A program made the translations under genes and the position numbers. 64,000 nucleotides of DNA from assembly GCF_000471905.2 (NCBI RefSeq), contig NW_006499799.1, positions 4,870,717 to 4,934,716 of the forward strand. The letters run 5' to 3'. The notes beneath the pieces are model-generated. The model ran no database searches and was not told where the DNA came from. It saw nothing but the letters and a program-made list of their open reading frames with translations. Positions 22,113 to 32,831 of the stretch are shown piece after piece (within the stretch, counting starts at the first letter, position 1; every line of letters starts with the position of its first letter). Source of the stretch: Amborella trichopoda (lineage: Eukaryota; Streptophyta; Magnoliopsida; Amborellales; Amborellaceae).

Positions 22113-22520
22113 CTAGTATAAAGAAGCTACAAATAAACATCGTCATTTCAAGGAATTCAATTGTGGATGATTTGGTAATGGTGTATCTTAGAAAGGAGAG
22201 GCATCCAAAAAATACAACAAGCTGAAAAACCAGAAAGCATGACCATTCAAGAGTTTGAACAAGATGGGGCAGCAACAAGGTCACTTCGCTTTCATATGTG
22301 GAGACTTCTGATGTCTTCAACGTTGCTGATTTATCCAAGTACCATGGGCCAGAGATTGATGAAGATGAAGTTCGCAACCCCTGGACGAGATCTCCTCGAC
22401 GAGGGGAGAACGATGACGTGAAAAGTGTGTCAAGTGGAGAAATTGAACACTATCATCTGTGGGAGTTGTAGATTCAGCCAAATGCACACATCTATTCGGA
22501 GAATACCAACCCAAGCAGAG
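22113..22520 (+). pseudogene. Ty3/gypsy pol C-terminal end
   Basis: Legible in shifting frames: YKEATNKHRHFKEFN, VMVYLRKERHPKKYNKLKN, then SSTLLIYPSTMG and a Glu/Asp-rich tail. This is the usual stretch after integrase in plant Ty3/gypsy elements (the 'DLV.V.LRKERFP...YNKLK' motif). Confidence 0.8.
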
Positions 22521-23005
22521 GTACTAAGAAAAATAAGAAGAACAAGGGCTGAATGGGATTTTTGGTTTATTTTAGGATATTTTTCCACTTGTTTTTTGTT
22601 TAGTTTTAATTTCTTTTATTTTCTAGTTCAATGAGAGACATTCTAGGTATTTTACTTTAAGTTAAGTTATATTATTTAAGTTATTTTAAGTTGGTACTGT
22701 TTTAGTCATTTTCATTTTGGTTAGGGGCATTATTCACTTCCGTAATTAGACAATGAATAAAGGAGGTGTGTGGGGCACTACTGGGGCTAGTCACATGATT
22801 TAACCCAAAAAAAAAGACAGAGAGAAAAGCTTTAGCTTTGAACCCTAGCTGCGGTTTGAAGAACAACCCCCTACGTTTCTTCAGATTTGTGTGTGTGCTT
22901 TGCCCTTGGAACTGTTACTTTTCTGTTTTCTTCATCAAAAATCAGAATCAGAATCTCAGAGTCTGTTGGGTTTGGGGATAAGGTTACAAGCATACTTACG
23001 CTGAG
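22521..23005 (+). other. Probable 3' UTR and 3' LTR remains of the gypsy element
   Basis: Non-coding T-rich sequence follows the end of pol. No matching 5' LTR is in the window because the element is truncated, so the LTR limits cannot be set. Confidence 0.4.
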
Positions 23006-23010
23006 TAATA

Positions 23011-23160
23011 AAGATCCCTAATTCATCAGTTATTGGAGTAACTATGGACTTACGTGTCCTTCATATAAAAGCAGCTAAAGTGGGATTTAGCGGTGCCTTG
23101 AATCAAATACTTGAGACAGCCCAGCTGTCAAAATCTCCTATACAGAAGTTTGCCGATTTT
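23011..23160 (+). pseudogene. Isolated exon like a RAN1/HMA7 copper P1B-ATPase
   Basis: One open 150-bp segment encodes NSSVIGVTMDLRVLHIKAAK, then KVGFSGALNQILETAQLSK and SPIQKFADF, ended by a perfect donor GTAAGTTC. In plant Cu-transporting P1B-ATPases the actuator domain is followed by 'VIGGT.N..G.LH..ATKVG...LSQI..LVE.AQ.SKAPIQKFAD' just before a transmembrane helix. The match is clear. No other exon of that gene is visible here (no CPC, DKTGT or metal-binding motifs), and several usually constant residues differ (GGT is GVT). It is a relic or captured exon, on the strand opposite to the host gene. Confidence 0.75.
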
Positions 23161-24009
23161 GTAAGTTCCACTGTTTCATGAAGAAATGAATCTAGGTTGT
23201 CTTCTGCCAAATGCTAGATATCATGCCATAAAATGAGTGGCTCCAGCTATTGGTGAATACAACATCGGGCTTCATCCACTATTGGGAAAAAATTTATTTT
23301 TCACTCGATTATTATCTGTTGACCCAGTTATGTATCAATAAATAAAAGAAAGTTGATCCCAGGTTTATATCAAGAAATAAAATAAATTTGGTCGTTTCAC
23401 GAGAAAGTAGTAGACGTCATTTAGTATTTTACATGATTCTTTATTTTTTTATTATTCTAGGTCACTTTGCATAGTTTTTGACACAACCTAGGGAAAAATT
23501 TATGCTTCAATTTTAAAGTGTGTTGTTGCAATATATCATTTTTAGTTCCCTAAATGTGATAGTCAGTTCATTATTTATTTATTTATTATGGGATTGCCCA
23601 TAACAATCAAAAAAAGAGTGCCCTGAGGATGTTGTAGCATTTTGAAAACCACACTGGATCTACCAGTTTGACTGACTTGGAATGGAATAAATTCTGTTTC
23701 TGTTAAGCCTTGGAGCAGGCTAATCATCTGGTCCAGTTGATCCTAAACTCAGTAAATCTAGAGAATGGGTCAGAACTCAGAACCAGGTTAAACCAGTTTG
23801 GCCTAGAACCAGGCTGAACCAGCGAATGAAACCACCCTGTGCTCACTATTTTTCCTAACAACTTATAATATTTTTGTCTCACTTGGCTCTGGACCTTGCC
23901 CTTCTTCAACCTGGCCGTCAGTTGTCATTTCAAAAAATTATTTGAGGCAGTGTTACTGATTGATAAGTTGACAACATATAAGGGCTGAGTTTACTCCCTT
24001 CAATACTAG
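23161..24009. other. Intronic DNA, no gene
   Basis: AT-rich. Near 23740-23830 the words AACCAG/CCAGGTTAAACCAG repeat loosely. No domain seen. Confidence 0.5.
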
Positions 24010-25410
24010 TCAAAAACATGAAATACACAATAATCTGCAGGAGAAACATCACCATGAACATCTGCAGGAATTCCATTTATAAGATGAACAGAGATCCGAA
24101 CAACCTCTGCCCACTAACCACCAGGAACACTGGGTTGCTGACACACGAGCCATCTCCATAATATGTCAATTCTTGTTCCAACTTCCAACCAGTTTGTTAT
24201 TGGGTATGTGGACATGTGCACTGGTGGATGATAGCATTATGACTTAAAATATCTTAAAACTTCTAGATGGGTATTCACCACCAGAATCAATCCCGGGAGT
24301 CTTAATGTTCTTTTCAAACCGGGTTTGAATTATTTTGTGAAAGGCAAAGAACACATCACAATCATCATATTCATTTTTCAAGAAGTACATCCAAGTATGA
24401 TAGAAATCATCCGCAACGATAACACAATATTGGGGATGAATTTTGGAAAAAAGACAGGAGAAGGGCCCGAGACGTCACAATGAACAGGACCAAACATATT
24501 CTCACTTCTACTTTCAAAGATAAGAAAAGGCAATGTCGATAGAGTGTCCAACCAACACTTATCACAAACTAATTCACTATTAAAATTATGAAGAAAACTG
24601 CATGAAGAAGGAACAGTTTCCAACTTAAGTAACTTCTTGAGCCTATCAAAGCCAAAATGACATTGACGCCTATACTATAGATGCCAAGTCTTGAACACTG
24701 AGGTACTGCAATTGATGAACTACCACTAACAGGATCTAAAACTAATCTAGGTAAAACAGTTGACACACTTTATGATCTTTCCCAGTCAGCTTCCTTGTCA
24801 AGATTTTCTAAATTAGGCAAACATCACGAATAAACAGAACCAAGCAATTTTGATCGGTTAACAGACAAGCAGATAGCACATTAATGGTAAACTGAGGAAA
24901 CAAATAATACAATGCAAGTCTTGGAAAAAAAAGTGTGTTAAACTGAGCCTACTCCATTGATACTGGGTTTAGATGAGAGGGACTGATTTTCTTCAAAGAA
25001 AATTGAACAGGATATTAATTTTATATTCCTAGTCAAATGACTGGTTGGACCAGAATCAAGAAACAGGAAGACTAAGATGATTTGAATAATGCATGAGGTA
25101 CCCTAACAATGAAGGGCCAGGAATGCTTTAAAAACCTGCTAAGTTGTCTCCTCAAAAAGAGATCCATGAGCATTAACATAAGAAGCACCTATGGCCTAGG
25201 TTTTAAAATGATATCACAGTTGAAGAACTCATGATACCAGAACTTGAGGAGGAAGTGAGAGTGGCTGCTCCAAGTGCTCCACAAGCAGACTCCACTGCTC
25301 AAGAAAGACTTGCATCAAGTTTATAACCTCTTGTCAGCTATAGTCTGATAATTAGTACGTCCATACTCTCGCTTTTTTTTGCTCCCTTTTAGAGGTTCTT
25401 AATAGGTCCA
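24010..25410 (-). pseudogene. Ty1/copia gag-pol relic: protease, GAG-pre-integrase, integrase
   Basis: Minus-strand pieces in order: FLFLDSGPTSHLTRNIKL (protease-like DSG near 25050), the stretch to LPRLVLDPVSG, FGFDRLKKLLKLETVPSS and LVCDKCWLDTLSTLPF (GAG-pre-integrase zinc region, near 24650-24530), FGPVHCDVSGPSPV (integrase core start), IDSGGEYPSRSF (catalytic region) and HIMEMARVSATQCSWW near 24130. Stops and frame breaks occur throughout. No LTRs were found. It has the same orientation as the host gene. Confidence 0.8.
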
Positions 25411-25860
25411 GTGCTTTAAACTTGTTTCCATGCAGAAATGACACAGGTTAAGCAGCCCTGGGGAGATTCATGGTGGTACAAGGTTTGGACCCATCAGATA
25501 ATAACTATAAGGCGTTCATCATCCACAATGGTATCTCATTTGAACTTTTGAAGTTTCGCATAGATTTTCAAGTAGAGTTATTTCATTGTTTTAAAACAAC
25601 AGCAGTTTCAAAATAGTTCACAGGACACGACTCACAAATAATATATAGGCATCAGCAAACAGAAACAAAACATAGATTTCCAAGTAAATCAACAAACAAG
25701 CCACCAGTTAGTCATATGCCAGGGTAAAACAAATAGAAAAATGAAAATCGTAAAAAGTTTGCATCACTTCTCTTAGTTTCATTTGATAGAATAATATGCA
25801 GTCTAGCACTGTAAGTTATAAACATACTAAATTAGATGATCATAAATAATATTTCCTGTA
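25411..25860. other. Intronic DNA, no gene
   Basis: AT-rich sequence between the copia relic and exon 3; no domain seen. Confidence 0.5.
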
Positions 25861-25871
25861 TGATAGCTCAC

Positions 25872-25967
25872 CATAGACAATATTATTCCTTCTATAGCTT
25901 GACTATGAAGAAAGACGTCACGAAAGTTCATCGGTTCTCCAACCATATCAGAATCAAAGTATAGGAC
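25872..25967 (-). CDS. Exon 3 of the conserved plant gene
   Basis: Minus strand: acceptor ATGAATAG, then a 96-bp open exon encoding [19 protein letters not shown] and [13 protein letters not shown], then donor GTGAGC. Both ends fall between codons. The segment 'VLY.D...[22 protein letters not shown]' is what I recall as directly following the Pro- and Ser-rich stretch of exon 2 in the same family. The high conservation of a short, isolated island between long non-coding stretches is what singles it out. Confidence 0.85.
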
Positions 25968-27224
25968 CTATTCATATAACCATGAAGAACAAGATTACAA
26001 CACACATGGAAAGTAGCATATCTCAGTATTAGATTTGACAATAACATCCAAAAACCATCTAACTGCAAACCAAAATTGTGCACAGTTTGTGGTGAGAGCA
26101 TAACAGAATAATTGGTTCATACAAATTACAAGCAATTAATGTGTCCTTGAACGAACAAGCCAAAATGGCCAGTATCAAGATCAATCAGGAAAGAAAAACA
26201 AGCTACACGTAACAAAAATTGCCAAAACATGGCATAGAATATCCTGACTCTCACAAGAACCAAACACTTTCTCAGCCAATAAGTAGGAGAGGCACTTTGC
26301 ATTTGACTGAAAATACTGACAAGCAATACAGCACAATATTCTGATTCAAAATCCACTCAAGGGAGTACTCCAATATATAATCTAGCAAATTTCAGGAAGT
26401 GGAAGCATGCTGCCAATGGATTCATTGATGGATTACTTCCTACACTTAACTCCAAATCTAAGAAGTAGGCAGCCGAACCAGGACACTCACCCCACCCCTC
26501 CCACTTGTCATATTAAAACCTGAAAATTTCTAAAAAGAGTAGGCATATCATACCTCACAAATGCTCCAGTCTCATTCAGGATTTATTTATCTGTCTGACT
26601 TAAGTTTATGCTGAACAAAAGAAGAATTTTACATTAAGCAGTTACAACAAATTCTTCATATTTTTGTTTCAATTGACAAATATAATGAACTCTTCTGAAG
26701 AAAGAAATCCCTATATAATGAACTCTGCTGAAAGAAGGAAATCCCTCTATGCCATCTTAACGTTCCGCAGCTAAAAACAAAACTAAATTTGAAGAATCAA
26801 ACAGGGAAAAGAAGGTTTTTTTTTGTTTTTTTTTTAAGGGGGGGGGGGGGGGGGGCGGGGGAGGGGTTGTTGTCACAGGGAAAAAAAGAGAGTGAGAGTG
26901 TCATGGGCATTTTGGCTGGGTTAACAATATGTAGTAATGTAGCCAAATGACACCTCTAAAAGAGTGATAAGAATAATGCAATTGTTGGTGACTGAACATG
27001 ACATAGAATAATGTACAATGTTATTCGATGACACAATATTTTGCTCTTTACAGTTTCTCACGAGATTTATTATCAATATCACACATATGGACTATAAAAG
27101 CAGGTTTGGGCTTCATACAAAGAAAGCACCACCATAAAGTCAAGAACAACCATACAAATTTGTATGTGCAAAATGAATATTGGAAACATAACATAGAATC
27201 TTCAGATTGAAAGTTACAACTTAC
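25968..27224 (-). other. Inferred intron 2 (1,257 bp)
   Basis: Bounded by donor GTAAGTTG after exon 2 and an AG before exon 3. It contains a T/G homopolymer block (26817-26870) and a short tandem duplication near 26680-26750 (ATATAATGAACTC). Open frames such as the minus-strand one at 26126-26356 show no domain. Confidence 0.7.
26817..26870. repeat. T-run followed by G-run
   Basis: Two T-runs (8 and 10), then about 20 G with one C, then GGGGGAGGGG. A simple-sequence tract inside intron 2, with G-quadruplex potential on the plus strand (inference). Confidence 0.8.
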
Positions 27225-27446
27225 CAACAGGGCCTTTCTTGGTGATAAGTTGGTGTCATCAAGAACGTGAGGTGACTCCTGATTTTTTTCTTTGTTATCA
27301 CCAGAAACTTCAGATGCCATTTCAATTTCTTTGAGTGCAAGCAACCATCTTCTTAGTAGCTGTATCCTTTCCATCCCTCTGCAGGACACCGCAACTTCTT
27401 CCAATCTTTTGACAGTATGCTTAAAGCTTTTGAAATTGCGAGCACC
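27225..27446 (-). CDS. Exon 2 of the conserved plant gene
   Basis: Minus strand: acceptor TTTTTCCAG, then 222 bp (74 codons) beginning [20 protein letters not shown] and containing [20 protein letters not shown], then an acidic and Ser-rich linker ([17 protein letters not shown]) and SPRKALL, then donor GTAAGTTG. The first part is predicted helical. It joins exon 1 in phase 0 (...FQDRM then GARNF...), matching the order I recall for the plant family. No catalytic motif is visible, so I assign no function. Confidence 0.88.
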
Positions 27447-29328
27447 CTGGAAAAAGTAAAACATATAACTGAATTAATTCCAAACAAAATAAAATGTAAA
27501 GACGTTACTAGTGGTTTAATCATTTACTGCGACAAAATGAGGATCAATGCCACTAGGTGATGAAAAATTCAAATGGCAGACAAGACCAAAGCTTGTTGAT
27601 ATGAAATTTTATTATCAAATTTTACCAGATCATCATTGAGAGGAATACGAGGAACAACTGAAGGGCCTAAATCATTACAAAGTAGCAAGACATCACAACA
27701 GAGGGAGTCTAAGGTACATTCTATGTCCACAAGAGCTACGATGTCTGATCATCAGTAATTTTCATGATCCTCAGAGGGCATGCATTTTCCATCTCTGGCC
27801 CAAACCAGCACAGGGCAAATTTACCCATGACCGCAGATGACTATATGCATACTCATACACGTTCTTTCCATATAATCATAAGTTTTAATCAAACACATGT
27901 GAGTATTACCGCTGATATTTGGGTCCACTTGTTTGCTCAGGCTAGTGACTCATGCTGCTGACAACCCTTGCTTCATCTTGCAGATCAATTCCATTTCAAA
28001 CCATCTGTTAAGGTATTTATACATTGTACATTTCCTAATTCCTTTCAAACTTCATTCTAACTGCAAAACACAGATTGTTCTGGCCAAGGTGACAAACTCA
28101 AAACTTCTGAATAGGTGAAGCACAGTCCCAAACAAATAACTTCACAACAAACCTAGATGGTAAAAGTTCCAAAGACAAGACGAAGAGGAATATCCATAAA
28201 GGCTTGAGTACATTCTTTAAAAGAAAACGAGCATCAATTATATTCCAGTAAAAAGTTTTAGATTTTTCATAAATAGTAGATTACAGTAGCCCACAATTAA
28301 AAACGAGGGGAGTAGGGAAATAATTTCTCTATCTGATATAGGATGTCAACTGCTATCTAAACAGCCAAAGAACCTTCCTCATGGTGCTGGGCATTCTGCA
28401 AATCTATAGGGCAAGAACATCTCCTAGCATAAGTGCACACAGTTAGCAAACAAATGAGTAGAAATGCATACAAATATGCAACACGAATATTGGAAGATTG
28501 GGCATGTGGCCATCCATATAACACCAATCCCAGAAGTCTAATATGAAGTAATTAAATTGATAGTGGGGAATGGATTGGGGAATCGGTGGTTCGGGGGTGG
28601 GTGGGGGGGCCAGATGCCTCAACATAATGTCCCAGCCTCCATTCCCACCATTGACATATCAAAAAAAAAGTTGACAATAAGATTGGTCAGAAAAAAGGGA
28701 AGTGATCTTGAACGATCATGTGGAAAACCACCAACACCACAATATCACATGAGACATTTAAATATCAGTCTCAATAACAGAGAATAAGCATACTAAGAGG
28801 ATATTTTGGTAGAACCGAGTTTGATATAATATTGCATAGCTGATGACTCAAGGTTAAGGTCATAAAAGACACTCCCATAATGCGGTAAGTAGCTTGATAA
28901 TGGTTATGTTCATGTTGTGTATCCCATAAAATTGTTTCACCAAGGCGAATACATAGAAATACGGTGTTGGCAATTTGACATGCCCTATGAAGTGTTCAAA
29001 AACTCAGGTGTAGGAGTTGGGACTTCCCCAAGTCAGCTAGGATGGGTCTCTTGTGCGTAACAAGCGAACTCATATGGAGTAAAACATCAGCAAGTCTCAT
29101 AAAGATTCACTGAGTTAATGATTCAAGTTCTAATTCATCAAGTCATATCCCAGCCTTTTTAAGTCTTACCCTAGTCTTAGCCAACTTTTGTCAAAAACAC
29201 TTTAGAGTAACCAAATCTTGGTGATTAAGATCCAAATGAAGGTATCATCAAGGAGGCTGAAGGGGTACTGCCACATACCCCAATGAAGGGGTTTGAGCAA
29301 GGGACTGGCAAATCCATGAGGGGGTTCA

Positions 29329-29333
29329 AGTAG
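29329..29333 (+). repeat. TRIM target duplication AGTAG (left)
   Basis: AGTAG repeats at 31151-31155, directly outside the TRIM ends. Confidence 0.8.
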
Positions 29334-29826
29334 TGATGTAGGGAAGGCAAGGTAGAAAATTACATCGACCTTTTCCCTTTACCTCAAACAAATAAAAATC
29401 AGCAATAATAGAGAAAAAGCATGATTGTATATCAAGTCAAGAGAAGAACTTTCTTCTTTCATAAAATAAAATTCATTCCAATAACATAAGCATCCCAAAA
29501 TGTGACGTTCCACCTGTTTTAAGCCGATGAAACCTAAAATTAACTTGAGATCCAAGTAAACAATTTAAGGCTCTACAGTATCCCTAAACAATAGAAATAC
29601 CCCTTTGAATAGTACCCATCAATAGTATTTGTAAACAGTGCCCATGAATAGTAACCAGAGAACAGTAAAAAAGGAAAATAAAAAATAAAAATTAAGTGTT
29701 GGAAATTAACGCCACGTTATAATCCCTAAAGAATAACCCTAATAAAAAAATGTACAACCACATCTATGAAGTTAAAAAATTAAATTAAATTAAAGTTTTG
29801 AATCACCCAGCTCTTGATCTCCACCA
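29334..29826 (-). repeat. TRIM 3' LTR
   Basis: Aligns along its whole length with 30647-31150, with scattered substitutions and small indels; shared words include GAAGGCAAGGTAGAAA and AAAATTCATTCCAATAACAT. Confidence 0.85.
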
Positions 29827-30227
29827 TTCTCCCCTAGTTGGAGAAAACTCACACTCGAGTTTTGAAATGGGTAAATATGAATCCTCTAAATACAAGGCCT
29901 CTCTCAACCCAAATATTACGCATTGACATTGGGGCTTGATCCTGGGACCTATGGGTTATGGGCCTGATCAAAATATCCTCGAAAATATTCTCCAACAAGT
30001 TGATCATTTTGGTGCACCCAACAATAGTAGTCCCTGCCCTTGTGGTTTGAAATCCTACAATTGGAAATAGGAAAGGTCAACCCCACTATTGGTGAGAGAA
30101 AAGAGCTCTTTTCAGTCGCTGCCTCCAATTATCTCCTCTTTTAACTCTTCATCACCACCACTATCACAATCATTACCATCATTGCAGCGACCATCACCAT
30201 CGCCTGTGACAAGATGGGAAATCCACG

Positions 30228-30530
30228 TTATTCGATTTCATCCAATGGTCCATCAAAAATAGAATCACCATCAAAGATAGGATCACCTAGTTCTTTATCC
30301 AAACTAAGATTACTATCAAAGATAAGAGCATTATCAAAGATAGGACCATCTACTGATTCAAAGAATATTGAATCCAATTGAAAATTGGATCCTTGTTGTT
30401 CTCCTTCAAACTTATGCTCCCCTCGATGAAATTGTGCATCATACCCATCTTCATAAACTTGACACATCATCAATTTAATCCCACTCAAACTCGGACTCTG
30501 CCTTGCGTCGATCTTTATAAAAACATTCAC
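30228..30530 (-). other. Acidic 100-codon frame inside the TRIM
   Basis: The frame has short Asp-rich tandem units (variants of SIFDG, PIFD and LIFD), arising from DNA repeats of about 24 bp at 30240-30350. No known domain, and probably not a gene. TRIM interiors usually encode nothing. Confidence 0.4.
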
Positions 30531-30625
30531 GATTTAGATCTATCCATGTAGATTCCTTTTCATTTAGGGCACATTGTTGTTAATCTCGCTTGCGCAACCA
30601 GCCATAGAAATCTCTAACCGTCTTT

Positions 30626-30644
30626 GAACCGAGCTCTAATACCA
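30626..30644 (-). promoter_or_regulatory. TRIM primer-binding site (tRNA-iMet type)
   Basis: Reads TGGTATTAGAGCTCGGTTC on the minus strand, two bases inside the 5' LTR. It differs from the standard TGGTATCAGAGC site by one transition. Confidence 0.8.
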
Positions 30645-30646
30645 CT

Positions 30647-31150
30647 TGATGCAGGAAGGCAAGGTAGAAATTAAATCCACCTTTTTTCCGAACTTTAAAC
30701 AAGTAAAAATCAGCAATAATGGAGAAAAAGCATGGCTGTAAATCAAGCCAAGAGAAGAACTTTATTTTTTCATAAAATAAAATTCATTCCAATAACATAA
30801 GCATCCCATAATATAATGTCACACCTTTTATAAGTCTATGAAACCCTAAAATTAACTTGAAATCCAAGTACACAATTTAAAGTCTCTAAAATACCCCTAA
30901 TTAATACTAAAATCCCTTAATAACCTGTGAACAATACCCATAAATACCATCTGTGAACAGTACTCATAAATAGTAACCTACGAATAGTACAAAAAGAAAA
31001 AAAATAGAAATTAAGCCTTGGAGATTAACCTCATGTTACAATCCCTAAAAAATTAAGCCTAATAAAAAATAAAATGTACACTCATATCTATTTAATTAAA
31101 AGCTAAATTTAAATTAAATTTTTTAGTCTCCTAGCTCTTATAATCCATCA
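30647..31150 (-). repeat. TRIM 5' LTR
   Basis: Begins TGATGGATTATAAGAGC and ends CATCA on the minus strand; partner of 29334-29826. Confidence 0.85.
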
Positions 31151-31207
31151 AGTAGCTCATGAACTCATTTAGTCCATATGCAATGTCGTGTATCTTGGAG
31201 TTGTATA

Positions 31208-31300
31208 GTACACCTTGAGAAGGCCTATGGTCGTATTGACTGCAAATTTCTAGAGCACATGCTCAAATATGTAAGTTTCAAGAAGGTTGGATCTAATTGG
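31208..31300 (+). pseudogene. LINE reverse-transcriptase motif A relic
   Basis: 31 codons read VHLEKAYGRIDCKFLEHMLK and then YVSFKKVGSNW. This follows the plant LINE pattern D.EKAYDRV.W.FL...L...GF...W, with the first catalytic Asp replaced by His. A short, old fragment. Confidence 0.6.
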
Positions 31301-31619
31301 TAAGAGCATGTATTCCACGCACAACTTTTTCCAGCATTGGTAAGCATAAAGGTTAAAGCTCAAGAGTTTTAAGAAAATGGACCGATTGGGCAACATGTCA
31401 CTGCAAATAAGATTGGCAATAAAATACACAACTCCCATGATATTGTGATCCCTATTTAAAAATTAATCTCACATCACTCCTAGTTGAAAGAACCTAGGAC
31501 CTTTAACTTATTACATTCATTATCAAATGCATGACCTCCACATGAGGAGCATAATATATGCAACACCCTCCCTGACATATACATGGAAGAAAAGAAAAAA
31601 GGAGGATCTAGAACTGAAT

Positions 31620-31935
31620 TCCAAAGGTTATCGAGAGCAATCTATTTTGCTTGGAAATGAACTTGTTAGAGCCTCTACACTAGCTTTGAAGACTCTTAGA
31701 TATTTATTCGAGAGTGAAAGTACAACATCATTATACGTATGTAGATCCACACTTTGAAGGCTATAAGAAGGGACCCACTGCATAATTCTAAAGTTGATAA
31801 AAAAGCAGTCTATTTGTCTTGGAACTTACCTTGTTAGAGCCTCTACGCTACTTCAAGGACTCTTACATATCTTCTTCAAGAGTGGAAATACAACATCAAT
31901 ATGCATGAGTACATCCATAATTTGAAGGTTAAAAT
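31620..31935 (+). repeat. Diverged tandem duplication, about 165-bp period
   Basis: Two copies share TTGTTAGAGCCTCTAC, CTTTGAAG/TTCAAGGACTCTTA and GAAAGTACAACATCA/GAAATACAACATCAATA, near 31620-31765 and 31790-31935. Not identified further. Confidence 0.65.
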
Positions 31936-32831
31936 GTATCCCATACCTGTCCTAATGGAACATTCAATCTGCTGAAGCAGATAAAATAGTCCCTAAAACA
32001 CCAAGTACATCCCCAAGTATGATAGAGAACACGCTTCTCATAGGGGTTCTAATGCATTAAATGCAGATTAAGAATGCATAACATTGAAATCATGATTTCA
32101 ATTCCCAATACTAGACACAGTAGTAAGCATTCTGCCTCTCATTCTGCCTCTCCAACTAGCCATCTCCATGGGAGTTAACACTAAAGCAGAGAGGTCAAAC
32201 ATCTCACATGCACTGGGACGATTTCAAAAACTGAGATGTTTGAAAATGAGAGTCCATCACCAAAAGGATTGCACTTTCTTAGACATTACTAGAATTGATT
32301 TTAGGAATTGATTTTTATTCATATTTTATGTTGTTTGCCACCTTGTCTCCTATGACATCAGATTCCCCACACAATAATCCTGTATTGTATTTCTCAACTC
32401 ATATTCAAAATCCCAAAATTAACCAGAGGTTTATATGGTGCTATGAATCCTTCCTACCACAATGAAATCCTCTTTCTGCATCTAATATTCACAAACTCAA
32501 ATGCAGCCTCCTCCAGTTGAAAAACTAAGACATCTTGCAAACCAACAATGCATCCACACATAATAAACAATGCTAGGCGTTCTGGAACCATGATTGAAAA
32601 CAGAAAACCTAAATGCCAACCCAAATGGACCCAAATATTCCACAGCCGAGAGCATAGAAGGGAATCCCAATTCAATGAGATCAATCTACTAATTACACAC
32701 CACCCATTTGCCACCATAAAAACCCAAATTATATAAACACAAGTACAAATTCTCCATGAAAAAAAAGAGAAAAAGCATAAATTAGATACGAAGAAAAGAA
32801 AAAAAGAAACGGAAGAGGGACAATAAGTGAC

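Larger units (their letters stand above)
4932..25871 (-). other. Inferred intron 3 (20.9 kb) packed with transposons
   Basis: The donor GTGAGC follows exon 3 and the acceptor CAG precedes exon 4. The interval holds a full-length LINE, a gypsy fragment carrying a second LINE and a solo-LTR-like insert, a P-type ATPase exon relic and a copia relic. Plant introns this long are uncommon but known in transposon-rich genomes. A rearrangement or misassembly that separates the two exons is the alternative. Confidence 0.6.
29334..31150 (-). mobile_element. TRIM: complete small non-autonomous LTR element
   Basis: Two direct repeats of about 500 bp (29334-29826 and 30647-31150) bracket about 820 bp. 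On the minus strand the LTR starts TGATGGATTATAAGAGC (3' copy TGGTGGAGATCAAGAGC) and ends CATCA. A primer-binding site TGGTATTAGAGCTCGG follows the 5' LTR two bases in, a variant of the initiator-Met site TGGTATCAGAGC. A polypurine tract GGGGAGAA directly precedes the 3' LTR. AGTAG flanks both sides. No retroviral protein is encoded, so it must move in trans. Confidence 0.88.
27447..32831 (-). other. Inferred intron 1 (5,385 bp) carrying a TRIM
   Basis: Donor GTCACT (weak; GT only) after exon 1 and a strong T-rich acceptor before exon 2. Contents: a complete TRIM, a LINE RT relic, a tandem duplication near 31.6-31.9 kb, and otherwise AT-rich DNA without recognisable genes. Confidence 0.75.

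Noticed and set aside
30228..30530. Acidic 100-codon frame as a TRIM protein
   Set aside because: It is built from short DNA tandem repeats and resembles no gag.
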